A DNA stretch of 7,893 nt from JAGLTZ01 sp023135015 (lineage in GTDB: Bacteria > Blakebacterota > Blakebacteria > Blakebacterales > Blakebacteraceae): contig DAOVKT010000121.1 in assembly GCA_030631625.1 (NCBI GenBank), positions 1 through 7,893 on the forward strand, given 5' to 3'. Of the stretch, positions 1-5,717 are shown piece after piece. Position numbers and translations under genes: made by a program. Below the pieces are notes generated by a model. It did no database searches. It had not been told where the DNA came from and worked only from the letters and a program-made list of their open reading frames with translations. Position 1 is the stretch's first letter, and each line of letters begins with the position of its first letter.

Positions 1-360
1 CAGTGGATCCTCGGTATTACCAACGTCGACCTGACCATTCCTGTGCTGACCTTCGTATTCGGGGAGGCCAGGCTCGGGGGCCGCAGCGCGGTGATTTCCA
101 CCTTCCGCCTACGCGAGGAATTCCACGGACGCCCAGCCGACACGATGGTACTCCTGTCACGGGTGGAGAAGGAGGCCATCCACGAGGTGGGGCACATGCT
201 GGGTCTTACCCACTGCCTGGACCGCAACTGTGTGATGTACTCCTCCAACAGCCTGGCTCAAACCGACGTAAAATCGACCAAGCTCTGTCCTGGATCTCAC
301 TCTGGTCTTCCTCCTTGGTGCTCGGCAGGACCATCGGGCCCGGATCGAGCGGGTGTATGA
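1..360 (+). CDS. amzA: Archaemetzincin-type zinc metalloprotease, 3' part (5' end outside window)
   Basis: The reading frame is open from base 1 to a TGA at 358-360 and gives 119 residues. It carries the archaemetzincin signature HEVGHMLGLTHC at residues 61-72: His61, His65 and His71 are the catalytic zinc ligands and Glu62 the general base. Cys72, Cys77, Met79 and Cys96 follow with family spacing. Family members have a second, structural zinc held by four Cys ending in C-x2-C; here the last Cys is Ser99 (TCT at 295-297). After residue 99 the frame-1 tail is rich in Pro, Gly and Ser and does not look natural. Frame 2, open to a TAA at 395-397, encodes a charged tail (ARIERVYEDRD, 338-370) more like a normal archaemetzincin C-terminus. 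An indel near 297-325 is therefore possible, as a real frameshift or a sequence error. Family members are putative aminopeptidases of unknown physiological substrate. The gene is unrelated to the operon downstream. Confidence 0.85.
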   Translation, partial: QWILGITNVDLTIPVLTFVFGEARLGGRSAVISTFRLREEFHGRPADTMVLLSRVEKEAIHEVGHMLGLTHCLDRNCVMYSSNSLAQTDVKSTKLCPGSHSGLPPWCSAGPSGPDRAGV

Positions 361-420
361 AGATCGCGACAGTGCCGTAGAAAATCTCGACAATTAACAA
401 TACCCCCAACGGTCCGATCC

Positions 421-464
421 GGCTACAGAGCCACCTTGACAGGGCTGTTTTCCCTTTGTTTTCA
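421..464 (+). terminator. Weak terminator-like element after the archaemetzincin gene
   Basis: AGCC (429-432) can pair with GGCT (443-446) across a 10-base loop, or ACAG (425-428) with CTGT (445-448). The T-rich run GTTTTCCCTTTGTTTT follows (447-462). The stem is short and imperfect, and the T run is interrupted by CCC and G. It lies in the right place, between the protease gene and the next promoter, but it could equally be part of an activator site or have no function. Confidence 0.25.
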
Positions 465-489
465 GGCCATTATCTCTATCACCGGTCAT

Positions 490-506
490 TGGCATCTAAA
501 TTGCTT
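490..506 (+). promoter_or_regulatory. Sigma-54 (-24/-12) promoter for the diaphorase operon
   Basis: The sequence TGGCAT-CTAAA-TTGCTT matches the RpoN consensus TGGCAC-N5-TTGCA/T. The invariant GG (491-492) and GC (503-504) are separated by exactly 10 bases, as the class requires. The only weak position is T for C at the sixth base. Transcription would start near 515-517, leaving a leader of about 30 bases before the ATG at 549. Sigma-54 promoters need an AAA+ activator bound upstream. The kinase and regulator genes at the other end of the window are plausible suppliers. I could not pick out a clear enhancer-type inverted repeat between 398 and 480. Confidence 0.7.
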
Positions 507-548
507 ATCTGAACTGTAGATGCTAACGAAAGGAAAGAGGAGAAGGAA

Positions 549-1853
549 ATGCCACTGGTAACCATGAAGATAGACGGACACGAGGTCAAAGCAGAGGATC
601 GGGAGCCAATCCTGAAACCTATACGAGACCTGAGCATCGATGTTCCCACCTTATGCCACATGGAAGGCCTGGAACCCGCCGCCGTGTGCCGCATGTGTAT
701 CGTGGAAGTGCGCCGCGGTAAGCGTACCAGGCTGGTGACATCCTGCAACTTCCCTGCCAGTGAAGGTCTCGAAGTCCGCACCAACACCGATGAAGTGCTC
801 CGTAACCGTGCGCTGATGGCCGAGCTTCTCCTAGCCAGGTGTCCCGAGGCCAAGAAGGTACAGGAAATCGCGGCCTCGCTGGGTGTTACCAAGTCACGCT
901 TCAAGACCACCGAAACCAGCAACTGCATCCTCTGCGGGCTGTGTGTCCGTGTATGCGACGAGATCGTGGGCGCATCCGCTATCGGCTTCGAGGGCCGCGG
1001 CAGCACCCGGGCGGTCGGAACGCCCTTCTACATAGACTCCGACGCCTGCATCGGCTGCGGCGCCTGCACCTACGTGTGCCCGACGGGAGCCATGCAGATG
1101 GAAGCGGTGACCAGAGAGCGGTGGCGGAAGGAGCTCGGGCAAGGCCAAAGGCTCTGCCGGTACGCTCGCATGGGACTGATCTCCTATAAGGTATGCCCCA
1201 ACAGCTTCGACTGCGCCACCTGCGAGGTGGATCAGCGTTTCTTCGACGAGTTCGAGACGCATCCGATCCTGGCCTTGGCGCCCGGCCTGCGCCGGCAGCC
1301 TAGGCAGGTCGGCCATTTCGTCTTGATAGAAGACCGCATTTACTTCCAGGGTCACACCTGGGCGAAGCTCTCGAAAAAATACGCACGCGTGGGCGTGGAC
1401 GACTTCGCCCAGAGGGTCATCGGAGACATCTCCGAGGCGGCGCTCAGAGCCGGGCCGGGCGATGTGGTGCGCCGCGGAGAGCCGGCCCTCAACATGTCCA
1501 GCAACGGGCACCGCGCTACCATGCTCTTCCCGGTCTCGGGCAGGATCATCCGCATCAATCCCGCCCTGGAGGACAATCCCTCGTTGATCAACGAGGACTG
1601 CTATGACCGGGGCTGGCTCTACACGATGGAGCCGGTGAACCCTTACAAGGATGCGAGTAGTCTCATCGGCCCGGACGAAGCCAGCCAGTGGACTCAGGAT
1701 GAGTCAGACCGCCTGTTCCGCGTCCTGGCCGAGTCCAGAAGCCCCGCGTTGTCGGATGGTGGCGAGTTGCTGCACAACTTTTCCAGGAATCTTGAGAAGG
1801 AGAACTGGAACCGGCTCGCCAGTATGTTCTTCTCGGGGGCTGAGTCGAGCTAG
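549..1853 (+). CDS. HoxU-like [2Fe-2S]/2[4Fe-4S] electron-transfer protein fused to a Cys4 motif and a GcvH-fold domain
   Basis: A 434-residue protein of unusual architecture. Residues 1-80 are a plant-type [2Fe-2S] domain as at the N-terminus of HoxU, NuoG and HydA (Cys36, Cys47, Cys50, Cys66). The His-Cys [4Fe-4S] segment of NuoG/HydA (HxxxCxxC) is absent: residues 92-112 hold only Cys98. Residues 120-185 are a two-[4Fe-4S] ferredoxin domain (Cys126/129/132/136 and Cys167/170/173/177). Residues 203-225 are a C-x12-C-x5-C-x2-C motif that recurs in the next protein. Residues 268-364 follow the glycine-cleavage H-protein fold (GHTW, VGVDDFAQ, FPVSG), but the lipoyl lysine position is Gly320. 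A roughly 70-residue tail of predicted helices follows. No H-cluster domain is present. The start is set by GAGGAG (537-542), 6 bases before the ATG. It probably links the NuoF-like flavoprotein to an unidentified partner. No signal peptide is seen, so it is cytoplasmic. First gene of the operon. Confidence 0.9.
   Translation: MPLVTMKIDGHEVKAEDREPILKPIRDLSIDVPTLCHMEGLEPAAVCRMCIVEVRRGKRTRLVTSCNFPASEGLEVRTNTDEVLRNRALMAELLLARCPEAKKVQEIAASLGVTKSRFKTTETSNCILCGLCVRVCDEIVGASAIGFEGRGSTRAVGTPFYIDSDACIGCGACTYVCPTGAMQMEAVTRERWRKELGQGQRLCRYARMGLISYKVCPNSFDCATCEVDQRFFDEFETHPILALAPGLRRQPRQVGHFVLIEDRIYFQGHTWAKLSKKYARVGVDDFAQRVIGDISEAALRAGPGDVVRRGEPALNMSSNGHRATMLFPVSGRIIRINPALEDNPSLINEDCYDRGWLYTMEPVNPYKDASSLIGPDEASQWTQDESDRLFRVLAESRSPALSDGGELLHNFSRNLEKENWNRLASMFFSGAESS
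1155..1223 (+). repeat. Cys4 motif, copy 1 of 3 (protein level, in the HoxU-GcvH fusion)
   Basis: It encodes C-x12-C-x5-C-x2-C, with Cys203, Cys216, Cys222 and Cys225 of the fusion protein and the internal signature G-x-hSYKxC. Spacing is identical to the two copies in the next gene. Four Cys with a terminal C-x2-C suggest a bound metal (zinc) or an Fe-S cluster; the sequence does not say which. Confidence 0.75.
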
Positions 1854-1872
1854 GGGGCTCAGGAGGTGAGTT

Positions 1873-2811
1873 ATGTCTAAAAAACAAGCGGAAAAATCGA
1901 AACTGATACCCACATCGGCCAGACAGTGCGTGTGGGTTGACGCGGGCGTCATTTCCTACAGGCTCTGCACGCTGAACTACGAGTGTGAGCGCTGCTCCCT
2001 GCATCAGGCATTGGTCGACGGGCCGATACTAGTTCAGCCGGATGCTTCCCCAGCTCCAAACCTGGCGGAGGTCGAGAAGCGACGCGCCGAGTTCGAAGAG
2101 TTCTTCAAGAAATTGCCCGCCTCTGCGCGCAAATGCCGCTACATGTTGACAGGCGAAGTTTCCTACAAGCTGTGTATCAACGCATTCAGGTGCGCTAACT
2201 GCTCTTTTGCCCAGATGATGGAAGACTCGGCCGCAGCAGACTGGAGTCCTCCCGCCGATGATTTACGCTCGATTGAGGGCTTCGGTCTTCCTCGGGGAAT
2301 GCACCATTACAGAGGCCACACCTGGGTTCGCGTGGAACGCGACGGCGATGTTCGCGTGGGCCTGGATGACTTCGGTCAGTGGCTTGTGGGCTCCGTCCAG
2401 GGTGTGCGGCTGCCGGCTGCCGGCGAGACCGTCTTTGAGGGTACACCGGCCTGCGAGATCCGCCTTGGTACTGGGCGGATCGATCTCCTGGCGCCAATAT
2501 CCGGACGGGTCATCGCAACAAACGAGAGACTACTGAAGCAGCCGAACCTGGTGAACCAGTCGCCATATACCAACGGGTGGCTACTTGTAGTGAAACCCTT
2601 CGATCTGGCATCTGAACTGGTGAGCCTCCTATACGGGGGAGGGGCCAGAAGATGGATTGAGCAGGAAATTGGACGGGTCAGAGAGAAGGTTAATGGTAAT
2701 GGCAAACAGGGGAGCATCCGTGAGCTGGAGAAGGATGTGACCTGGCGGGAAGATATCATTGATGAAATAGTAGGTGAGTTCCTGCTGGCGAAGCTGAAGC
2801 AGGTGGCATGA
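1873..2811 (+). CDS. GcvH-fold protein with two N-terminal Cys4 motifs, no lipoyl lysine
   Basis: A 312-residue cytoplasmic protein. Two copies of C-x12-C-x5-C-x2-C lie at residues 19-41 and 88-110. They share SYRLC/SYKLC cores and are joined by a charged, probably helical linker (63-82). Residues 148-243 align without gaps to the lipoyl region of H proteins (GHTWVRVE, VGLDDFGQWLVG, LAPISG). The residue at the lipoyl-lysine position is Thr200, so lipoylation as in GcvH is not possible. The C-terminal 65 residues are charged and helical, and share a W-x3-E-x2-R pattern with the tail of the preceding protein (Trp261/Glu265/Arg268 versus Trp381/Glu385/Arg388). The two genes therefore probably share a duplicated Cys4-GcvH-tail module. 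A near-perfect Shine-Dalgarno sequence, AGGAGGTGA (1861-1869), fixes the start. An automatic annotation would probably call this glycine cleavage protein H, which would be misleading. Its role is unknown; a structural or metal-binding subunit of the diaphorase complex is the simplest reading. Confidence 0.88.
   Translation: MSKKQAEKSKLIPTSARQCVWVDAGVISYRLCTLNYECERCSLHQALVDGPILVQPDASPAPNLAEVEKRRAEFEEFFKKLPASARKCRYMLTGEVSYKLCINAFRCANCSFAQMMEDSAAADWSPPADDLRSIEGFGLPRGMHHYRGHTWVRVERDGDVRVGLDDFGQWLVGSVQGVRLPAAGETVFEGTPACEIRLGTGRIDLLAPISGRVIATNERLLKQPNLVNQSPYTNGWLLVVKPFDLASELVSLLYGGGARRWIEQEIGRVREKVNGNGKQGSIRELEKDVTWREDIIDEIVGEFLLAKLKQVA
1927..1995 (+). repeat. Cys4 motif, copy 2 of 3
   Basis: It encodes Cys19, Cys32, Cys38 and Cys41 of the 312-residue protein, with the same C-x12-C-x5-C-x2-C spacing as the other copies and a GVISYRLC core. 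Confidence 0.75.
2134..2202 (+). repeat. Cys4 motif, copy 3 of 3
   Basis: It encodes Cys88, Cys101, Cys107 and Cys110 of the 312-residue protein, with identical spacing and a GEVSYKLC core. It is closer to copy 1 (both begin CRY and use SYK) than to copy 2. This suggests that copies 1 and 3 descend from the ancestral motif attached directly to the GcvH-fold domain. Confidence 0.75.
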
Positions 2812-2844
2812 AAAGGGTCGCCTGAGAGAGAAGGAGAAAATTGG

Positions 2845-3318
2845 ATGGAAGCGCAGACAACGAAACTAGATAATATTATGACCCACTGGAAACATGACAA
2901 GAGCAATCTGATCGAGATGCTCCAGGATATTCAGGAGCACTACCGCCACATCCCGCCGCAGATTGCCAATACACTCTCCGAGGAGCTGGATGTGCCTCTG
3001 AAACGCATCTTCCACATCACCACGTTCTACAAAGGCTTCTCGCTCAAGCCCAGGGGCAAGCATACCGTCTACGTGTGCACCGGCACAGCCTGTCACGTCA
3101 AGGGAGGAACCCGGATCCTCGAGAACATCAAGCGGGAGCTTGGTGTGGAGGAGGGAGGAACAACGGAGGATCTTCTCTTCAGCCTCGAGTCCGTGCGCTG
3201 TGTGGGGTGCTGTGGACTGGCACCGGTGGTGACTGTTGACGGAGAAGTATACGGCGATACCTCCTCGGTGAAAATGAAAAAGATCCTGGACAAGCAACGA
3301 AAAAACGAGCAGGCATAA
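2845..3318 (+). CDS. nuoE: NuoE/HoxE/HndA-type [2Fe-2S] subunit of a NAD(P)H-linked oxidoreductase
   Basis: A 157-residue protein, normal length for the complex I 24 kDa / HydC / HndA family. The N-terminal half is the helical bundle typical of the family (LIEMLQDIQEHYRHIPP, FHITTFYKGFSLKPRG). The C-terminal half is a thioredoxin-like ferredoxin with [2Fe-2S] ligands Cys78 and Cys83 (C-x4-C, in CTGTACHVKG) and Cys119 and Cys123 (C-x3-C, in CVGCCGLAP). In known complexes this subunit binds the NuoF-type flavoprotein and carries a cluster near the FMN. The start is supported by AAGGAG (2831-2836), 8 bases before the ATG; the in-frame ATG at 2878 has no such site. Third gene of the operon, 33 bases after the GcvH-fold gene. 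HndA of NADP-reducing hydrogenases or HoxE of NAD-linked hydrogenases are equally apt names. Confidence 0.93.
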   Translation: MEAQTTKLDNIMTHWKHDKSNLIEMLQDIQEHYRHIPPQIANTLSEELDVPLKRIFHITTFYKGFSLKPRGKHTVYVCTGTACHVKGGTRILENIKRELGVEEGGTTEDLLFSLESVRCVGCCGLAPVVTVDGEVYGDTSSVKMKKILDKQRKNEQA

Positions 3319-3342
3319 TAATATCTTTTATGGAGGCAATCG

Positions 3343-3726
3343 ATGCCCAGACTGAAAATAGAGGACCTCGACAAGATCGTGGAACAGAAGAAGAAGACCA
3401 TGTCCCTGAGGGATGGGGCCGGTCGGGTCAAGATCACGGTGCACATGGGTACCTGCGGGATCTCGGCCGGTGCACGGAAAATAATGGCTGAGGTCATGCG
3501 CTGCGTGGAGGAATCTGGTACCAGCGACATCATCGTCACCACCTCCGGCTGTGCGGGCTTCTGCAGCCGCGAGCCAATGATGACCGTTGAGGTGATCGAG
3601 CAAGCGCCGGTAAAGTATGTGGAGCTTGACATGAAGAAGGTGAATATGATTTTCGACGAGCATGTCATGAAGGGAAACGTCGTCAAAGATTATGCTCTGG
3701 CGATAGGGAGTGAGCAAACATTATGA
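3343..3726 (+). CDS. HndB-type thioredoxin-like (2Fe-2S) ferredoxin domain protein
   Basis: A 127-residue protein matching HndB, the small subunit encoded between the NuoE-like and NuoF-like subunits in NADP-reducing and bifurcating [FeFe]-hydrogenase operons. It has a helical N-terminus (PRLKIEDLDKIVEQ) and a thioredoxin-like domain with MGTCGISAGAR (Cys38) and TSGCAGFC (Cys70, Cys74). Only three of the four usual ligands are seen: the second position of C-x4-C is Gly43. Cys54 is not at a ligand position. As I recall, HndB proteins commonly read CGIAAGA here, so the loss is probably a family trait rather than damage. The start follows GGAGG (3332-3336) by 6 bases. The stop overlaps the next gene's start as ATGA (3723-3726), so the two are probably translationally coupled. 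Confidence 0.88.
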   Translation: MPRLKIEDLDKIVEQKKKTMSLRDGAGRVKITVHMGTCGISAGARKIMAEVMRCVEESGTSDIIVTTSGCAGFCSREPMMTVEVIEQAPVKYVELDMKKVNMIFDEHVMKGNVVKDYALAIGSEQTL

Positions 3727-5594
3727 GTGCGACACCAAGGAGCAAGGTAGAGGGAAAGTCACCTGTCGACAGGGGTGGGAACGGCTACCGTATGCATCTG
3801 ATGCTCTGCGCCGGAACCGGTTGCGTCTCCGGCGGTTCTTATAAGATCAAGGACGCCCTGGAACGCGAACTGGCTAAGCACAATCTCAGCGACGAGGTGA
3901 CCGTGGTCATGACCGGATGCAACGGCTTCTGTGCCGCGGGACCGGTCATGGTAGTCCAGCCGGACGAAATCTTCTATCAATTCCTCAAAGAGAAGGACAT
4001 CCCCCACCTGGTCGAAGAGCACATGCTCAAAGGCCGACCGGTCGAGAAGCTCATGTACACGCTTCCGGTCGAGAAGTCTGTCGTGCCCAAGATGAGCGAG
4101 ATCGGCTTCTTCCAAAAGCAGCGCCTGCTCGCGCTTCGCAACCGCGGCCTCATCGACCCGGAGGTAATCGAGGAATACATCGCCCGCGATGGTTACAAGG
4201 CCCTGGCTAAGGTGCTCACCGAGATGGAACCCGAGGAGGTCGTCCGAGAGATGATCGCCTCCGGGCTTCGCGGGCGTGGGGGTGGGGGCTTCCCCACCGG
4301 CATCAAGTGGAAGAGCTGCCGCGAGGCACCCGGAGAGCCCAAGTACGTCGTCTGCAACGCGGACGAGGGTGATCCCGGTGCTTATATGGACCGCAGCATC
4401 ATCGAGGGGGATCCTCACTCCGTGCTGGAGGGCATGGCCATCGCCGCCTATGCCATCGGGTCCAGCCAGGGATATATCTACATCCGCCATGAGTACCCCC
4501 TGGCCCTCGAGCGTTTGGAAAAGGCCATCGCCGATGCGCGCGAGTACGGCCTTCTGGGTAAGAACATCTTCGACCGGGGCTTAGATTTCGATATCACCAT
4601 CCACATTGGAGCCGGCGCCTTCGTGTGCGGTGAGTCCACGGCCTTGATGGCCTCCATGGAAGGTCGGCCTGGCGAGCCACGCGCCAAGTACATCCACACC
4701 GTGGAGCACGGCCTGTGGGATCGGCCCACCAACTTGAACAATGTAGAGACCTATGCCAATGTACCTCTGATCATTCTGCGCGGCGTCGAGTGGTTCACCT
4801 CCATCGGCACCGGCGACGTGACCGACAACCCCTGGGGTGGCAGTAAGGGCACCAAGGTTTTCTCCCTGGTGGGCAAGGTCCGGAACACCGGCCTGGTGGA
4901 GGTACCCATGGGGATAACCCTGCGGGAGATCATCTTTGACATCGGCGGCGGGGTCCCCGACGGCAAAAAGTTCAAGGCGGTGCAGACCGGCGGGCCTTCG
5001 GGAGGCGTGATTCCGGAAGACCTGCTCGACCTGCCGGTGGATTTCGACCAGCTTACCAAGGTGGGCTCGATGATGGGTTCGGGCGGCATGATCGTAATGG
5101 ACGAGGACGATTGTATGGTGGACATCGCCAGATACTTCATCGACTTCCTCGTCGATGAGTCATGCGGCAAGTGCGTGCCGTGTCGTGAGGGACTGAAACA
5201 GATCAGCAGAATGCTTAACGATATCTGCAGTGGCCAGGCCCAAGAGGGAGTCATTGAGCTGCTGGAACAAACCTGCCATACAGTCGCAAGCTGTTCGCTC
5301 TGCGCCCTGGGTGGATCGGCGCCCAACCCCGTACTGAGTACACTTAGATACTTCCGAGATGAGTACGAAGCCCACGTCCGGGACAAGAAATGCCCGGCTG
5401 GGTTGTGCAAGGACCTGATCACCTATTACATCGATCCCGAGAAGTGTAACGGCTGCATGCTATGTGCAAGAGATTGTCCGCAGAACGCCATTGAGGGCGA
5501 AAGAAAGGAACCCCATAAGATACAAACTGATCTGTGCATCAAGTGCGGTATCTGCCGAGATGTATGCAACCGGGATGCGGTTTTCGTTAGATAA
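3723..5594 (+). CDS. nuoF: NuoF/HndC/HydB-type NAD(P)H-binding flavoprotein with N- and C-terminal Fe-S domains
   Basis: A 623-residue flavoprotein subunit with the extended architecture of bifurcating-hydrogenase HydB/HndC. Residues 22-115 are a thioredoxin-like [2Fe-2S] domain (Cys29, Cys34, Cys66, Cys70). Residues 140-460 are the FMN- and NAD(P)H-binding core with GLRGRGGGGFPTGIKW (181-196), ADEGDPGAYMDR (213-224) and GAFVCGESTALM (298-309). Residues 480-530 hold the N3-type [4Fe-4S] cluster (SCGKCVPC, Cys481/484/487, plus Cys527 in LCALG). Residues 572-620 are a two-[4Fe-4S] ferredoxin tail (Cys575/578/581/585 and Cys605/608/611/615). It would oxidise or reduce NAD(P)H through FMN and pass electrons to Fe-S clusters of the other subunits. 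Whether it uses NAD or NADP, and whether it bifurcates, cannot be read from sequence. The start overlaps the previous stop by ATGA. Last gene of the operon before the 123-base gap. Confidence 0.95.
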   Translation: MSATPRSKVEGKSPVDRGGNGYRMHLMLCAGTGCVSGGSYKIKDALERELAKHNLSDEVTVVMTGCNGFCAAGPVMVVQPDEIFYQFLKEKDIPHLVEEHMLKGRPVEKLMYTLPVEKSVVPKMSEIGFFQKQRLLALRNRGLIDPEVIEEYIARDGYKALAKVLTEMEPEEVVREMIASGLRGRGGGGFPTGIKWKSCREAPGEPKYVVCNADEGDPGAYMDRSIIEGDPHSVLEGMAIAAYAIGSSQGYIYIRHEYPLALERLEKAIADAREYGLLGKNIFDRGLDFDITIHIGAGAFVCGESTALMASMEGRPGEPRAKYIHTVEHGLWDRPTNLNNVETYANVPLIILRGVEWFTSIGTGDVTDNPWGGSKGTKVFSLVGKVRNTGLVEVPMGITLREIIFDIGGGVPDGKKFKAVQTGGPSGGVIPEDLLDLPVDFDQLTKVGSMMGSGGMIVMDEDDCMVDIARYFIDFLVDESCGKCVPCREGLKQISRMLNDICSGQAQEGVIELLEQTCHTVASCSLCALGGSAPNPVLSTLRYFRDEYEAHVRDKKCPAGLCKDLITYYIDPEKCNGCMLCARDCPQNAIEGERKEPHKIQTDLCIKCGICRDVCNRDAVFVR

Positions 5595-5609
5595 AGCTGC
5601 CCGTGCAGT

Positions 5610-5625
5610 TCCGGCGCGAGCCGGA
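5610..5625 (+). other. GNRA-tetraloop hairpin just after the nuoF-like stop codon
   Basis: TCCGGC (5610-5615) and GCCGGA (5620-5625) form a perfect 6-bp stem capped by GCGA, a GNRA tetraloop. It lies 16 bases after the stop codon. No U-run follows, so it is not a standard intrinsic terminator. It might stabilise the mRNA end or slow polymerase. A second pairing, GGATC (5623-5627) with GATCC (5652-5656), overlaps its 3' arm. The function is unproven. Confidence 0.35.
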
Positions 5626-5670
5626 TCGGGCGCTGCCTGGGTTCTGCCTAGGATCCCCACGCGAAAAAGC

Positions 5671-5700
5671 TTTATTTGTCGGATCAGGAAAACGTATTAT
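5671..5700 (+). promoter_or_regulatory. Possible weak sigma-70-type promoter before the histidine kinase gene
   Basis: TTTATT (5671-5676) and TATTAT (5695-5700) are spaced by 18 bases. The -10 is good and the -35 is poor. The start point would fall near 5707, very close to the AAGG ribosome site (5707-5710), so translation from such a transcript would be near-leaderless. The kinase gene may instead be read through from the upstream operon. Confidence 0.22.
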
Positions 5701-5717
5701 CGGGATAAGGTATTGTT

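Noticed and set aside
3..380. Frame-3 open frame of 125 codons overlapping the archaemetzincin.
   Set aside because: It has no conserved motif and odd composition, while frame 1 carries the complete HExxHxxGxxHC signature.
436..465. TTGACA at 436-441 as a sigma-70 -35 box for the operon.
   Set aside because: At 17-18 bases downstream the sequence is TTTTCA/TTTCAG, not a -10 box; the nearest TA-rich hexamer is too far. The -24/-12 element is a much better match.
447..466. Direct repeat TGTTTTC / TGTTTTC upstream of the sigma-54 promoter as an activator-binding repeat.
   Set aside because: Only two short T-rich units with no dyad symmetry; too little to call an enhancer site.
549..1853. [FeFe]-hydrogenase large subunit (HydA/HndD), suggested by the N-terminal Fe-S layout and the operon partners.
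   Set aside because: None of the H-cluster motifs (TSCCP, MPCxxKxxE, ExMAC) occur. After the ferredoxin domain the protein continues as a Cys4 motif and a GcvH fold.
2314..2601. Genuine glycine cleavage H protein (gcvH).
   Set aside because: The lipoyl lysine is Thr200, the protein is more than twice the usual length of about 130 residues, and no other glycine cleavage gene is nearby.
3759..4490. Long minus-strand open frame (243 codons) opposite the flavoprotein gene.
   Set aside because: It lies entirely opposite a clear NuoF-type coding region and shows no recognisable domain; long antisense frames are expected in GC-rich genes.
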